A DNA stretch of 45,654 bases from Kineococcus rubinsiae (GTDB taxonomy: Bacteria > Actinomycetota > Actinomycetes > Actinomycetales > Kineococcaceae), in the NCBI RefSeq assembly GCF_011839805.1, contig NZ_VWPY01000035.1, positions 1 to 45,654 on the forward strand, read 5' to 3'. Every line of letters starts with the position of its first letter. Position 1 is the stretch's first letter. The notes beneath the pieces were generated by a model. It saw only the letters and a program-made list of their open reading frames with translations, was not told where the DNA came from and searched no databases. Positions 8,758 through 17,851 of the stretch are shown here, piece by piece. The position numbers were made by a program, and so were the translations under genes.

Positions 8758-10257
8758 TCAGTCGCGGCGGGGCCGGTCGGCCTTGACCGGGAACTCGCCG
8801 GTGTAGCCCATCCGCTCCTCGGCCGCGGCGAGGACGCGCTTGCGCACGGAGAACCAGCCGACGACGAGCAGCGGGATGATGACGACGAGCGAGAGGACCG
8901 TGGGCCGGCTGTCCTCGTCGTAGGCCATGATCGCGAGCACGGCCACGAGGAACGCCAGCACGAGGTAGCCCGTGTACGGGGCGCCGAACAGCCGGTAGGA
9001 CGGGCGGTCGACGATCCCCTTCTTCGACCAGCTGTGCAGCCGCAGCTGGCACAGCACGATCGTGCCCCAGCTGGCGATGATGCCGAGCGCCGAGGCGTTC
9101 AGGACGATCTCGAACGCCTTGCCCGGGGCAACGGCGTTCAGGACGACGCCGAGGACGGCGATGGCGCCGGTGATGAGGATGCCGCCGAAGGGCACGCCGC
9201 CCTTGTTGAGCTTGGCCGTGAACTTCGGGGCGGAGCCGTTCATGGCCATCGAGCGGACGATGCGGCCGGTGGAGTACAGGCCGGCGTTCAGGCTCGACAG
9301 CGCCGACGTGAGCACGACGAAGTTCATGATGTCGCCCGCGCCGGGGACGCCGATCTTCGAGAAGAACGTCACGAAGGGGCTCTCGTCGGCGGAGTAGGCC
9401 GTGTAGGGCAGCAGGAGCCCGAGCAGGATCAGCGAACCGCAGTAGAAGACGACGATGCGGACGATGACGGTGTTGATCGCCCGCGGCATGATCTTCCCGG
9501 GGTTCTCGGTCTCCCCCGCGGCGGTGCCGACGAGCTCCACGGCCGCGTAGGCGAAGACCACGCCGGAGATGACGACGATGAGCGGGACGGCGCCCGTCGG
9601 GAACCAGCCGCCCGCGTCGGAGACGACCGACAGGCCGGTCGTCTGGCCCTCGATCGGGAAGCGCCCGGCCAGGAACACGATGCCGATGACGAGGAAGGCG
9701 GTCAGCGCGACGACCTTGATGAGCGCGAACCAGAACTCCATCTCGCCGAAGATCTTGACGCTGACGAGGTTGAGGGACAGGACGACGACCAGGGCGATGA
9801 GGGCCAGCAGCCACTGCGGGGCCGAGGAGAACGTCTGCCAGTAGTGCATGTAGGTCGCGATGGCGGTGATGTCGACGATCGCGGTCATCGCCCAGTTGAA
9901 GAAGTACATCCAGCCGGCCACGAAGGCGGCCTTCTCGCCGTAGAACTCGCGGGCGTAGGAGACGAAGGACCCCGACGACGGCCGGTGCAGGACGAGCTCA
10001 CCCAGCGCGCGGAGCATGAGGAAGACGAAGAAGCCGCAGATCCCGTAGACGATGAACAGCCCGGGACCCGCCGTCGCCAGCCGGCCGCCGGCGCCGAGGA
10101 AGAGCCCGGTGCCGATGGCGCCGCCGATGGCGATCATCTGGAGCTGGCGGTTCTTGAGGCCCTTGTGCAGGCCCCCGTCCTCGTGGGAGAAGTCCTGCTG
10201 TCCCTGGTTCTTGACGAGGGCGGGGGAGCCCCCCGAGTTGCGGTCGGCCGTGGCCAT
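8758..10257 (-). CDS. APC-superfamily amino acid permease (AnsP/CycA-like)
   Basis: 499 residues with 12 predicted membrane segments. The first segment block [19 protein letters not shown] and the following GGRLATAGP are the amino-acid transporter (AAT) family hallmark; [17 protein letters not shown] and [16 protein letters not shown] are seen in asparagine, GABA and aromatic amino-acid permeases of this family. It should import an amino acid by proton symport; the similarity is closest in my memory to asparagine permease AnsP, but the substrate cannot be fixed. The ATG at 10257 is chosen because GGTGGAGGG lies about 10 bases upstream; an in-frame extension of 14 residues has no such site. 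A hairpin lies just before the ribosome binding site. Confidence 0.92.
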   Translation of the reverse strand: MATADRNSGGSPALVKNQGQQDFSHEDGGLHKGLKNRQLQMIAIGGAIGTGLFLGAGGRLATAGPGLFIVYGICGFFVFLMLRALGELVLHRPSSGSFVSYAREFYGEKAAFVAGWMYFFNWAMTAIVDITAIATYMHYWQTFSSAPQWLLALIALVVVLSLNLVSVKIFGEMEFWFALIKVVALTAFLVIGIVFLAGRFPIEGQTTGLSVVSDAGGWFPTGAVPLIVVISGVVFAYAAVELVGTAAGETENPGKIMPRAINTVIVRIVVFYCGSLILLGLLLPYTAYSADESPFVTFFSKIGVPGAGDIMNFVVLTSALSSLNAGLYSTGRIVRSMAMNGSAPKFTAKLNKGGVPFGGILITGAIAVLGVVLNAVAPGKAFEIVLNASALGIIASWGTIVLCQLRLHSWSKKGIVDRPSYRLFGAPYTGYLVLAFLVAVLAIMAYDEDSRPTVLSLVVIIPLLVVGWFSVRKRVLAAAEERMGYTGEFPVKADRPRRD

Positions 10258-10282
10258 GGGCGCTGTTCCCTCCACCTGACGG

Positions 10283-10302
10283 GCTGTGCGGACCGGCACA
10301 GC
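10283..10302 (-). promoter_or_regulatory. Leader hairpin or operator upstream of the permease gene
   Basis: Inverted repeat GCTGTGC / GCACAGC with a 6-base centre, ending 7 bases before the GGTGGAGGG ribosome binding region of the permease. It could be a protein-binding operator or an mRNA structure affecting initiation. No adjacent regulator gene is present. Confidence 0.35.
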
Positions 10303-10365
10303 AGAGCAGGTGCACGTTCCGTTGTCATGCTCGACACGTTTCGGGCACGTGACCGCCGCCTCTCA

Positions 10366-10382
10366 GCCCCCCGTCCGGGGGC
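10366..10382 (-). terminator. Hairpin downstream of the second MFS gene
   Basis: GCCCCC (10366-10371) and GGGGGC (10377-10382) form a 6-bp GC stem with a 5-base loop, about 20 bases after the stop of the MFS gene at 10404 (minus strand). A plausible terminator by position; no T-tract. Confidence 0.45.
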
Positions 10383-10403
10383 CACGACGTCGCGGCGCGA
10401 CCC

Positions 10404-11648
10404 TCAGGCGCCGGGCAGCGGCGGCAGCCCCGGCTCCCCGCCGCGCACCCGCTGCGCCCGGGCGCTGCGCGCCGCCCGCCCCGCGAGGACGAGGCCGAGG
10501 ACGCCGAGCACCACGACCAGCGCGGAGTACCCGTCGGTGGCGCGCTCGAGGCCGGTGGTGGGGGCGAGCAGGCCCGCGACGACGGCCGGGACGCCGAAGG
10601 CCAGGTAGCTGAGCACGTAGACGGCCGACAGGACGCCCGCCCGCCCGGCCGCGGGGGCGGTGGCCAGGACGGTCCGCAGCGCGCCCTGGAAGCCGGCGCC
10701 GAAGCCGACCCCGGACAGCGCGGCCCCCAGGAAGAACCCGGCCGTCGAGCGCTGCTCGAGCGCCACGACCAGCAGCAGCGGCCCCACCACGAAGGCCGCC
10801 GAGCCGAGGGCCACGACGCGGGCCGCGTCGGCGTGCCGGCTGAGGACGCCGACGAGCGCCCCCACCCCGGCCACCGAGGCGACGACGAGCCCGCCGACGA
10901 GGTGGTCGCCGCGGCCGAGGACCTGCGCGGCCAGCGACGGTCCGAGGGAGAGGTACAGGCCCCCCAGCGCCCAGCTGCCGACGAAGGCCGGGGCGGCGTG
11001 CAGCAGCGCGGGGCGGGTGGCGGCCGGCACCGCGACCGTCGGGCGCAGCGAGGCGAGGGCGCCCGGCACGCGCTCGGCGGTCGAGGGCAGGAACCACAGC
11101 GCCGCGGCGCACAGCAGCAGCAGGGCCGCGAAGACCACGTAGACCAGGCGCGTCGGGGCCGGGGCGAACTGCACGAGCAGGCCCGAGCCGAGGGCGCCGA
11201 GGGTGAGGCCGACCGGCGGGGCCGCCCCGTTGACGAGCTGCGCCAGCTGGCGGCCGGGGCGCTGCAGGTCGAGCAGGGCGGCACCCAGCGAGCCGATCGC
11301 CGCCCCGGTGCTCACGCCCTGCAGCGCGCGCGCCGCGAGCAGCCAGCCCACCGAGTCGGCCCGGGTGAACAGGACCGTGGCCGCCACCACCCCGAGCACG
11401 CCCGCGAGCGCCACGGGACGGCGGCCGAGGTGGTCCGACAGCGAGCCGGCCGTGAGGAGGGTGAGGAGCAGGGTCGCCGCGTAGACGGCGAAGACGAGGG
11501 TGACCGCGGTCGGGCCGAGCCCCCAGCGGTCCTCGTAGACGGGGAACAGGGGTGACGGCGCGGCCGAGGCGGCGAGCAGCACCGTCAGCGTCGCGGCGAC
11601 GGCCCAGAAGCCGGTGGCGGGGGGCAGGCGGACGGGCCGGGTGCTCAC
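10404..11648 (-). CDS. MFS transporter
   Basis: 414 residues with 12 hydrophobic segments. The motif A-like loop [14 protein letters not shown] lies between segments 2 and 3, and [14 protein letters not shown] resembles motif C-type helices of drug/H+ antiporters. Hence an exporter of unknown substrate in the cytoplasmic membrane. Starts at GTG 11648, preceded by AGGAG at a good distance. The C-terminal tail is basic and proline-rich. Divergent from terD, with 173 bp between. Confidence 0.88.
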   Translation of the reverse strand: MSTRPVRLPPATGFWAVAATLTVLLAASAAPSPLFPVYEDRWGLGPTAVTLVFAVYAATLLLTLLTAGSLSDHLGRRPVALAGVLGVVAATVLFTRADSVGWLLAARALQGVSTGAAIGSLGAALLDLQRPGRQLAQLVNGAAPPVGLTLGALGSGLLVQFAPAPTRLVYVVFAALLLLCAAALWFLPSTAERVPGALASLRPTVAVPAATRPALLHAAPAFVGSWALGGLYLSLGPSLAAQVLGRGDHLVGGLVVASVAGVGALVGVLSRHADAARVVALGSAAFVVGPLLLVVALEQRSTAGFFLGAALSGVGFGAGFQGALRTVLATAPAAGRAGVLSAVYVLSYLAFGVPAVVAGLLAPTTGLERATDGYSALVVVLGVLGLVLAGRAARSARAQRVRGGEPGLPPLPGA

Positions 11649-11821
11649 GGTGCTCCTCGCGGGGTGCGGTGACGGTTCGCCCGTGCAACCACCCGCCGGT
11701 CGGTGATCATCCCGGCCGCCCCCCGCCGGCCGGGTCCGGCCACCCCCGAGGCGCCGTCCAGCCGCGTCGGCTAGCTTCGGCTCGGGGCGCCGGCCGCGGC
11801 GCGCGGGAGGAGCACGGAACC

Positions 11822-12400
11822 ATGGGCGTCACGCTGGCCAAGGGCGGCAACGTCTCCCTGTCGAAGGTCGCACCGAACCTCGTGCGGGCCCACGTGGGCC
11901 TCGGGTGGGACGCCCGGACCACGACGGGGCTCGACTTCGACCTCGACGCGAGCGCGCTGCTCCTGGGCGCGAACGGCAAGGTCCTCTCCGACGCGCACTT
12001 CGTCTTCTACAACAACCTCGACAGCCCCGACGGCTCGGTGCACCACACGGGCGACAACCGCACGGGCGCGGGCGAGGGCGACGACGAGGTCATCGACATC
12101 GACCTCTCCGTCGTGCCGGCCGAGTGCCAGAAGGTCGTCTTCGCCGTCTCGATCCACGACGCGCAGGCGCGGCGGCAGAGCTTCGGGCAGGTGGCGGGCG
12201 CGTTCATCCGGCTCGTCGACCAAGCCGACGAGAGCGAGGTCGTGCGCTACGACCTGAGCGAGGACGCCTCGACCGAGACGGCCATGGTCTTCGGCGAGGT
12301 GTACCGCTACAGCGGCGAGTGGAAGTTCCGGGCCGTCGGCCAGGGCTACGCCGACGGGCTGCGCGGGATCGCCACGGACTTCGGCGTCGACGTCGACTGA
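11822..12400 (+). CDS. TerD family protein
   Basis: 192 residues, exactly the usual length of TerD/TerE. The N-terminal [15 protein letters not shown] and the calcium-binding acidic stretches [31 protein letters not shown] and the FVFYNN block are diagnostic. TerD proteins bind calcium and belong to stress-response systems linked to tellurite, phage or metal resistance; this one stands alone without other ter genes, which is common for single TerD paralogs in Actinobacteria, so resistance to tellurite should not be assumed. ATG preceded by GGGAGGAG. Convergent with the DsbA-like gene. Confidence 0.95.
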   Translation: MGVTLAKGGNVSLSKVAPNLVRAHVGLGWDARTTTGLDFDLDASALLLGANGKVLSDAHFVFYNNLDSPDGSVHHTGDNRTGAGEGDDEVIDIDLSVVPAECQKVVFAVSIHDAQARRQSFGQVAGAFIRLVDQADESEVVRYDLSEDASTETAMVFGEVYRYSGEWKFRAVGQGYADGLRGIATDFGVDVD

Positions 12401-12405
12401 GGGCC

Positions 12406-12426
12406 GCCCGGGTCGGACGGCCGGGC
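12406..12426. terminator. Hairpin between terD and the DsbA-like gene
   Basis: GCCCGG (12406-12411) and CCGGGC (12421-12426) flank a 9-base centre inside the 27-bp gap between two converging stops. Probably a shared terminator; weak stem and no T-run. Confidence 0.4.
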
Positions 12427-12427
12427 G

Positions 12428-13147
12428 TCAGATCGCGCAGCCGTCCGGGCCGCACGCGTCGGCGTCGACGCCGGCCGGCGTCAGCACGACGGGGGTCCGC
12501 TCGGACCAGGCCTGCTCCAGCACGGCGAGGAACTGCTCGGCGGGCTGCGCGCCCGCGACGCCGTAGCGGCGGTCCACGACGAAGAACGGCACCCCGCGGG
12601 CACCGAGGGCCGCCGCCTCGGCGATGTCCGCGCGAACCTCGGCCAGGTAGCGGTCGCCCGCGAGGACGGTCCGCGCCTCGTCCGCGTCGAGCCCGGCCTC
12701 GGCGCCGAGCCGGACGAGGGTGTCCCGGTCGCCCAGGGCCTCGCCTTCGGTGAAGTTCCCCCGCAGCAGCCGCTCCTTCACGGCGCCCTGCACGCCGCGG
12801 TCGGCGGCCAGGTGCAGGAGGCGGTGGGCGTCGACGGTGTTCGCCGCGACCTGCAGCTCGGGGTGGAAGTCCAGGCCCTCGGCCGCGGCCGTCGCGGTCA
12901 TGTCGTCCACCAGGCGGGTCGCCTCGGCGAGCGGCATGCCGAACTTGGCCGCGAGGGAGCGCGCGTGGCCGTCACCCGGGCCGTCGGCCCTGCCGGGCGC
13001 GGAGACGGTCGTGGGGTCGAGCTGGAAGGAGCGCCAGCGGACCTCGACCGCGTCGCGGTGCTCGAAGCGGCTCAGCGCGGCCTCGAAGCGGCGCTTGCCG
13101 ACGTAGCACCACGGGCACACGACGTCGGACCAGACCTCGACCAGCAC
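12428..13147 (-). CDS. DsbA family (FrnE-like) thioredoxin-fold oxidoreductase
   Basis: 239 residues. The N-terminus VEVWSDVVCPWCYVGKRRFE carries a CPWC active site of the FrnE/2-hydroxychromene-2-carboxylate isomerase-like DsbA subgroup. The end has GARGVPFFVVDRRYGVAGAQP, the cis-proline loop of the thioredoxin fold. There is no signal peptide, so it acts in the cytoplasm, perhaps in redox stress defence. The C-terminus holds two extra cysteines in ADACGPDGC, which could form a second redox pair. GTG start with GGGGAGAG upstream. It lies at the end of a same-strand run with thyA and folA. Confidence 0.93.
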   Translation of the reverse strand: MLVEVWSDVVCPWCYVGKRRFEAALSRFEHRDAVEVRWRSFQLDPTTVSAPGRADGPGDGHARSLAAKFGMPLAEATRLVDDMTATAAAEGLDFHPELQVAANTVDAHRLLHLAADRGVQGAVKERLLRGNFTEGEALGDRDTLVRLGAEAGLDADEARTVLAGDRYLAEVRADIAEAAALGARGVPFFVVDRRYGVAGAQPAEQFLAVLEQAWSERTPVVLTPAGVDADACGPDGCAI

Positions 13148-13225
13148 AGCGCTCTCCCCACCCCGACGGACGTTCCACGGGCGCCAACGTCCGCGCCCGC
13201 GTGATCCATCCCGGGGAGGGGGCGG

Positions 13226-13531
13226 TCAGTTCCCGCCGCCGCCTCCACCGCCGGAGTCGCCCCCGGCGGACCCGCCGGAGTCGCCGCCCCAGCCACCGCC
13301 CCAGCCGCCCCCGTCGTGGCCCGCGGAGTGGCCGTGGGAGTGGGAGTGGCCGCCGAAGCCGCCGTGGTGCGGCACGGAGCCGTCCGTGAGGTCGACGCCG
13401 TCGCCGAGGTCGGCGCCGGACCACGCGGAGCCCGTCGAGGAGTGGCGCTCACCGGGCCGCGAGCGCCCGGCGACGCGGCCGACGAGGGCCGCCACCGCGA
13501 CGATGACCAGGAGGGAGAGGACGAGAGTCAC
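13226..13531 (-). CDS. Small single-pass membrane protein with His- and Gly-rich tail
   Basis: 101 residues if started at GTG 13531, which has GAGGAG six bases upstream; an 18-residue in-frame extension exists but lacks such a site. The first ~20 residues are one hydrophobic segment (TLVLSLLVIVAVAALVGRVAG), then a polar stretch, a histidine cluster GGHSHSHGHSAGH and a tail made almost only of Gly, Ser, Asp and Trp (GGGWGGGWGGDSGG). The family is not recognised; Gly-rich tails of this kind occur in some actinobacterial membrane proteins of unknown role. The histidines could bind metal. Between folA and the DsbA-like gene, same strand. Confidence 0.7.
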   Translation of the reverse strand: MTLVLSLLVIVAVAALVGRVAGRSRPGERHSSTGSAWSGADLGDGVDLTDGSVPHHGGFGGHSHSHGHSAGHDGGGWGGGWGGDSGGSAGGDSGGGGGGGN

Positions 13532-13618
13532 GACGTGCTCCTCGCTGCCGGGGCCGGAGGACGGCCCGATGAGCGAGCGTCGCACACGGGCCCGCGCGCC
13601 GCGAGGGTTTCGCGGCTG

Positions 13619-14137
13619 TCAGCGGACGGACGAGCCTCGGCGGACGTGCGTGGCGCTGCGGACGTACGTGGAGATGCGGAACCGGGCCCCCGTGCGGGAG
13701 GTCCGCCAGCCCTCGGCGGGGTCGCGGTGGTCCAGGGCCCAGCCGTCGCCCCGGTCGGGGGCCGTGACGTCGCCGGGGAAGGCGTCGGCGAGCTCGGTGA
13801 CCACGAGGCGGTCGGCGTGCGGCAGGGCCGCCCGGTACACCTCGCCGCCGCCGATGACCCAGACGTCGCCGGAGCCCGCGAGCGCCGCCGCCAGGTCGTG
13901 CACGACCTCGGCGCCGGGCGCCTCGTAGTCCGCGCGGCGGGTCAGCACCACGTTGCGGCGCTCGGCGAGGGGCCGGAAGCGCGGGGGCAGGGACTCCCAC
14001 GTCGCGCGGCCCATGACCACGGTGGAGCCCGACGTGAGGGCCTTGAAGTGCGCCGTGTCCTCGGGGATGCGCCAGGGCAGCGCGCCGTCGGCGCCGATGA
14101 CCCCGTTGGCCGCCTCGGCCCAGACCAGGCCGATCAC
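13619..14137 (-). CDS. folA: Dihydrofolate reductase
   Basis: 172 residues. Reduces dihydrofolate to tetrahydrofolate with NADPH. Visible motifs are IGLVWAEAANGVIGADGALPW, the catalytic acid within WRIPEDTAHFK, VVMGRATWESLP and the NADPH-binding VWVIGGGEVYRAALPHADRL. GTG start with GGGAG upstream. Lies 13 bases after thyA on the same strand; the pair form the usual thymidylate cycle, in which thymidylate synthase makes the dihydrofolate that this enzyme recycles. The C-terminus is about 10 residues longer than average and basic. Confidence 0.97.
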   Translation of the reverse strand: MIGLVWAEAANGVIGADGALPWRIPEDTAHFKALTSGSTVVMGRATWESLPPRFRPLAERRNVVLTRRADYEAPGAEVVHDLAAALAGSGDVWVIGGGEVYRAALPHADRLVVTELADAFPGDVTAPDRGDGWALDHRDPAEGWRTSRTGARFRISTYVRSATHVRRGSSVR

Positions 14138-14150
14138 CGCGGGCTCCCGC

Positions 14151-14972
14151 TCAGACCGCCACCGGCGCCTTGATCGAGGGGTGGTGCCGGTAGTCCACGA
14201 CCTCGAAGTCCTCGTAGGTGTGCTCGAACAGCGAGGCCGCCGGGCGCACCCGCAGGGTCGGGAACGGGTACGGGGTGCGGGTCAGCTGCTCGCGGACCTG
14301 CTCGACGTGGTTGTCGTAGACGTGGCAGTCCCCGCCCGTCCAGACGAAGTCGCCCGGCTCCAGCCCGACCTGCTGCGCGACGAGCACGGTGAGCAGGGCG
14401 TAGCTGGCGATGTTGAACGGCACGCCGAGGAAGAGGTCCGCGGAGCGCTGGTAGAGCTGGCAGGAGAGCCGGCCGTCGGCGACGTGGAACTGGAACAGCG
14501 CGTGGCACGGGGCCAGGGCCATCGAGGGCACCTCGGCGACGTTCCAGGCCGAGACGACCATGCGGCGGGAGTCCGGGTCGGTGCGCAGCGTCTCGAGGAC
14601 CTGGGCGATCTGGTCGATCGAGCCGCCGCCCGGGGTCGGCCACGAGCGCCACTGCACGCCGTAGACGGGGCCCAGCTCGCCGTCGGCGTCGGCCCACTCG
14701 TCCCAGATGGTCACGCCGCGCTCGCGCAGCCAGCCGACGTTGGACTCCCCGCGCAGGAACCACAGCAGCTCCTGGGCGATCGAGCGGAAGTGCACCCGCT
14801 TGGTCGTGACGAGCGGGAAGCCCTTCGAGAGGTCGAAGCGCATCTGGTGGCCGAAGACGCTGCGCGTGCCCGTCCCCGTGCGGTCCGACTTCGGCGTCCC
14901 GTGCTCCAGGACGTGGCGCAGCAGGTCCTCGTACTGGGTGTCGACGTGCTGGGTGTCGGTCTGATCGCTCAC
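14151..14972 (-). CDS. thyA: Thymidylate synthase
   Basis: 273 residues. Methylates dUMP to dTMP using methylene-tetrahydrofolate. Motifs are the phosphate-binding [12 protein letters not shown] near the N-terminus, the active-site region [12 protein letters not shown] with its catalytic cysteine, [21 protein letters not shown], and the conserved C-terminus IKAPVAV. The GTG start overlaps the stop of the upstream HAD gene by four bases (GTGA), so translation is likely coupled. Followed at 13 bases by folA. Confidence 0.98.
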   Translation of the reverse strand: MSDQTDTQHVDTQYEDLLRHVLEHGTPKSDRTGTGTRSVFGHQMRFDLSKGFPLVTTKRVHFRSIAQELLWFLRGESNVGWLRERGVTIWDEWADADGELGPVYGVQWRSWPTPGGGSIDQIAQVLETLRTDPDSRRMVVSAWNVAEVPSMALAPCHALFQFHVADGRLSCQLYQRSADLFLGVPFNIASYALLTVLVAQQVGLEPGDFVWTGGDCHVYDNHVEQVREQLTRTPYPFPTLRVRPAASLFEHTYEDFEVVDYRHHPSIKAPVAV

Positions 14973-15952
14973 GCGGCGCTCCCTCGCTCGGCCGCGAGGC
15001 TACCCGGGGCCGCCTGCGGCAGGTGGTCGTCGAAGCCCGCGTCGTCGGCGGCCTCGCCGCGCACCACGGCGACGAGCCGGGTGAGCCACGCGGCGCCGGC
15101 CACGTCGTTCGTGCTGCGCTGGGCGGCGAGCACCGGGTACGGCGTCGCCGGGACGCCGTCGACCGGGCGGACGTCGACGTGCGCCACCTCCAGGCCCTGC
15201 GCGTGCAGCCAGTCGGCCATCGCGTAGTCCGTGCGCGAGTCGCCCACCGTGCGCCACGCCAGCGGCATCGGCCCGTCGGTCGCGAGGAGCTCCAGCGCGC
15301 GCTCGGCGCCCCGGTCCTTGCCCAGCAGGACCGACTCGACGTCGGTGGAGATGATCGTCGGGTCCACGCGGTAGTCGACGCGGCCCGCGGCGTCGGGGCG
15401 GACTTCGTCCAGCCAGCGGGCTCCGAGGCCGAGGACCCCGAAGGCCTCGAGGGCGTCGGCGTCGAAGGCGTGCCGCTGCTCCAGGTACTGCCCGGCCGTG
15501 ACGTCGAGGCGCTGCTCGACGGAGACCATGGCGCGCTTGGTGCGGTCGAAGAACATCGTGGCGCAGTAGCGCTCGTCGACGAGCCGCTCGACCGCCTGGC
15601 CGTAGGCGGCGGGCACGGCCAGGCTCTCGTCGACGCTGACCTCGCCCATCCCGGCCGCCGTGATCGAGAACCACACGGCGCCCTTCTCGCACACGGCGTG
15701 GACGCGGGCTCCGGGCGGGAAGCCGGCGGCCAGCAGGGGCTCCACCACCTCCAGGCGCAGGAACGCGTCGGAGCGGCCGGTGTTGAAGACGATCGGGACG
15801 CCCGCCGACGCCAGCGCCAGGAGGCCCTCGAGGACGCCCGGCTCGCTGATGGAGCGGGTGACGGGGCTCGCGATCGGGCCGTCGACGTCGAGGAGGAGGC
15901 CGAAGGGCGGCCGGGCGGGGCCGGCGGCGGGGTCGGCGACGGGTGCGCTCAC
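14969..15952 (-). CDS. HAD superfamily hydrolase coupled to thyA
   Basis: 327 residues. HAD phosphatase motifs: [15 protein letters not shown] (motif I, nucleophile D in DVDG), IVFNTGRSD (motif II) and [20 protein letters not shown] (motif IV). The cap region and length resemble Cof-type or sugar-phosphate phosphatases, but the substrate is not clear. GTG 15952 is chosen because GGGAGGAT precedes it; a 13-residue extension is possible. The overlap with thyA suggests a job in nucleotide or folate metabolism, for example removal of a phosphorylated side product, but that is inference from context alone. Confidence 0.85.
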   Translation of the reverse strand: MSAPVADPAAGPARPPFGLLLDVDGPIASPVTRSISEPGVLEGLLALASAGVPIVFNTGRSDAFLRLEVVEPLLAAGFPPGARVHAVCEKGAVWFSITAAGMGEVSVDESLAVPAAYGQAVERLVDERYCATMFFDRTKRAMVSVEQRLDVTAGQYLEQRHAFDADALEAFGVLGLGARWLDEVRPDAAGRVDYRVDPTIISTDVESVLLGKDRGAERALELLATDGPMPLAWRTVGDSRTDYAMADWLHAQGLEVAHVDVRPVDGVPATPYPVLAAQRSTNDVAGAAWLTRLVAVVRGEAADDAGFDDHLPQAAPGSLAAERGSAA

Positions 15953-16025
15953 GGCCCCATCCTCCCGGATCCCCGGCCGTGCCCGGCGCACCGGCGACGC
16001 GTCGGGGCCGCGCGCGGGGCGGGCG

Positions 16026-16910
16026 TCAGAGCGGCCAGGCCGTGCCGGTCAGCTCCTCCGACAGCGTCCACAGGCGCTTCGCCAGGCTCGTGTCGCTGGC
16101 GTCGCGGCTGCGCCCGACCAGCGTCGGCGCACCCCGCATCTCGCCCACGCCCCCCGGCCCCGCGTAGCTGCCGCCGGGGAGGTCCTGCGTCGCCGCGAAC
16201 AGCGTGGGCAGCGCCCCGTCGTCGGCGCTCTGGGCGAAGACCGCGTTGGCGGCGCGCCCGGCCAGCACGGCGGCCCGGTTCTCCGACCGGGTCTGCAGCC
16301 CCGTCGAGGCCCAGCCCGGGTGGGCCGCGAGCGCCCGCACGCCCGAGCCGGCCGCCGTGAGCCGGCGCTGCAGCTCCAGGGTGAAGAGCAGGTTGGCGAG
16401 CTTCGACTGCCCGTAGGCGGCGACGCGCTGGTAGCGGCGGCGCTCCCAGTTCAGGTCGGCCAGGTCCACGCGCCCGGCCCGGTGGGCGGAGGAGGACACC
16501 GCGACGACCCGGTCGGTGACGTGCGGCAGCAGGAGCTGCGTCAGCGCGAAGGCGCCGAGGTGGTTGGTGCCGATCTGCTGCTCGAAGCCGTCGGCCGTGC
16601 GCCCCAGCGGGACCATCATCACGCCGGCGTTGTTGACCAGGACGTCCAGCGGGCCCTCCCAGCCGGCCGCGAAGGCACGCACCGACGCGAGGTCCGCGAG
16701 GTCCACGACCCGGACCTCGGTGTCGCCCGGCATCGTCGCGGCGGCGGCGCGGCCGCGGTCGGCGTTACGCACCGCGAGGACCACCCGGGCGCCCGCCCCG
16801 GCCAGGGCGCGCGCGGCGGAGCGGCCGATGCCGCTGCTCGCTCCCGTCACCACCACGGTCCGCCCGTGCTGGTCCGGCAGGTCGTCGACGCTGAACCCGG
16901 GGGTCGCCAC
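16026..16910 (-). CDS. Short-chain dehydrogenase/reductase (retinol dehydrogenase-like)
   Basis: 294 residues with a classical SDR Rossmann fold: cofactor motif TGASSGIGRSAARALAGAG, VDLADLASVRAF, NNAGVMM, the catalytic serine in VVAVSSSAH and YGQSK (Tyr and Lys). The arginine after the first motif (LAVRNADRG) suggests NADP(H). The C-terminal substrate part resembles the retinol/protochlorophyllide-type SDRs abundant in Actinobacteria, whose substrates are mostly unknown. GTG start with no clear ribosome binding site. Divergent from the DUF427 gene across a 171-bp region with a 12-bp tandem repeat. Confidence 0.92.
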   Translation of the reverse strand: MATPGFSVDDLPDQHGRTVVVTGASSGIGRSAARALAGAGARVVLAVRNADRGRAAAATMPGDTEVRVVDLADLASVRAFAAGWEGPLDVLVNNAGVMMVPLGRTADGFEQQIGTNHLGAFALTQLLLPHVTDRVVAVSSSAHRAGRVDLADLNWERRRYQRVAAYGQSKLANLLFTLELQRRLTAAGSGVRALAAHPGWASTGLQTRSENRAAVLAGRAANAVFAQSADDGALPTLFAATQDLPGGSYAGPGGVGEMRGAPTLVGRSRDASDTSLAKRLWTLSEELTGTAWPL

Positions 16911-16970
16911 GAGGGCACCCTAGGCACGGGCCCCACCCCGTCCGCCACCGCCCGGGGTGGCGCCCGGACG

Positions 16971-17005
16971 GTGGCCCGGGTGGTGGCCCGGGTGGTGGCC
17001 CGGTT
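16971..17005. repeat. Three tandem copies of a 12-bp unit
   Basis: GTGGCCCGGGTG occurs twice exactly (16971-16982, 16983-16994), followed by a partial third copy GTGGCCCGGTT. It sits in the divergent intergenic region between the SDR and DUF427 genes. Each unit carries the palindrome CCCGGG. It could be a slippage product or a set of protein-binding sites. Confidence 0.85.
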
Positions 17006-17081
17006 CCCCGTGCGGCGGGCGGGATCCGGCATAGCCTGACGGCGCCGGACGACCGCGTCCGGTCCGGTCGAGGAGGACGCG

Positions 17082-17384
17082 TTGAAGGCACTGCTGAACG
17101 GGGTCGTGGTCGCCGAGGCGGCCGACGAGGACGTCATCCGCATCGAGGGCAACCCCTACTTCCCGCCGTCGTCGCTGACCGAGGGCGTCTTCACCGAGAG
17201 CCGGACGCCGTACACGTGCCCCTGGAAGGGACCGGCGCAGTACTTCGACGTCACGACGGCCGAGGGCTCGGCGCCCGACGGCGCGTGGAGCTACCCGGAC
17301 CTGAAGCCGTCTGCGGTCGAGCGCGTCGGGCGCGACTTCACGGGCTACGTGGCGTTCAGCCCGGCGGTCACCGTCACGCCGTGA
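17082..17384 (+). CDS. DUF427 domain protein
   Basis: 100 residues, matching the small actinobacterial DUF427 family: MKALLNGVVVAEA, IEGNPYFPPSSL, TPYTCPWKGPAQYFDV and AWSYPDLKPSA are the conserved blocks. These are small mostly beta-stranded cytoplasmic proteins of unknown biochemical role. The unusual TTG start is supported by AGGAGG five bases upstream and by the family N-terminus. The gene for a small HExxH protein follows 20 bases later on the same strand, so both may be co-transcribed. Confidence 0.9.
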   Translation: MKALLNGVVVAEAADEDVIRIEGNPYFPPSSLTEGVFTESRTPYTCPWKGPAQYFDVTTAEGSAPDGAWSYPDLKPSAVERVGRDFTGYVAFSPAVTVTP

Positions 17385-17404
17385 GTCGCTGAGGGGTGGT
17401 CGCG

Positions 17405-17851
17405 GTGGTGGACGTGCGGACGGTGGCGCGGTGGGCGTGGATCGTCGCGCGCGCCGGGCGGAACCTGCCCGCCACGACCCTGGCGGTCGCCTGGGCCCGG
17501 GCGCACGGGGCGACGTTCGTCCTGGGCCCGGACCTGTTCGTGGAGTGCTCCGGAATGCGGCCCGGCTCCTACGCGCGCGGCGGCACCACGATCGGCAACG
17601 CGTGGCTGCACGGCGGGCTCGGGGGGCCGGAGCGCCGCCGCCACGAGCTCCGCCACGCCGACCAGTACGCCCTGCTGGGCACCACGGCCTTCACGGCCCT
17701 GTACGGCCTGAACGCCCTGGTGACGCGCAACCGGCCCTACCGCAACGTCTTCGAGCGGTGGGCCGGGCTCGCCGACGGCGGCTACGCGCCGGCGGGCCCC
17801 ACCACGGGCCGCACGCGCAGGGCGAGCAGGGCCACGTCGTCGTCGGTGTGA
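17405..17851 (+). CDS. Small protein with HExxHxxQ motif, function unknown
   Basis: About 148 residues. I do not recognise a named family, but RRRHELRHADQYALLG contains HELRH, an exact HExxH zinc-peptidase motif, with Q three residues later as in minimal gluzincin-like DUF4157 proteins. The region before it (GTTIGNAWLHGG) and a hydrophobic stretch after it (TTAFTALYGLNALV) are compatible with membrane association. GTG 17405 is selected for its spacing from GAGGGG (17391-17396); GTG 17408 and GTG 17396 are alternatives. The last 70 bases overlap the 3' end of the convergent SpoIIE gene, and the Arg/Ser/Thr-rich last 20 residues look non-conserved. Confidence 0.65.
   Translation: MVDVRTVARWAWIVARAGRNLPATTLAVAWARAHGATFVLGPDLFVECSGMRPGSYARGGTTIGNAWLHGGLGGPERRRHELRHADQYALLGTTAFTALYGLNALVTRNRPYRNVFERWAGLADGGYAPAGPTTGRTRRASRATSSSV

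Noticed and set aside
11822-12400. Tellurite resistance operon
   Set aside because: A single TerD gene without terA, terB, terC or terZ neighbours does not make a resistance operon.
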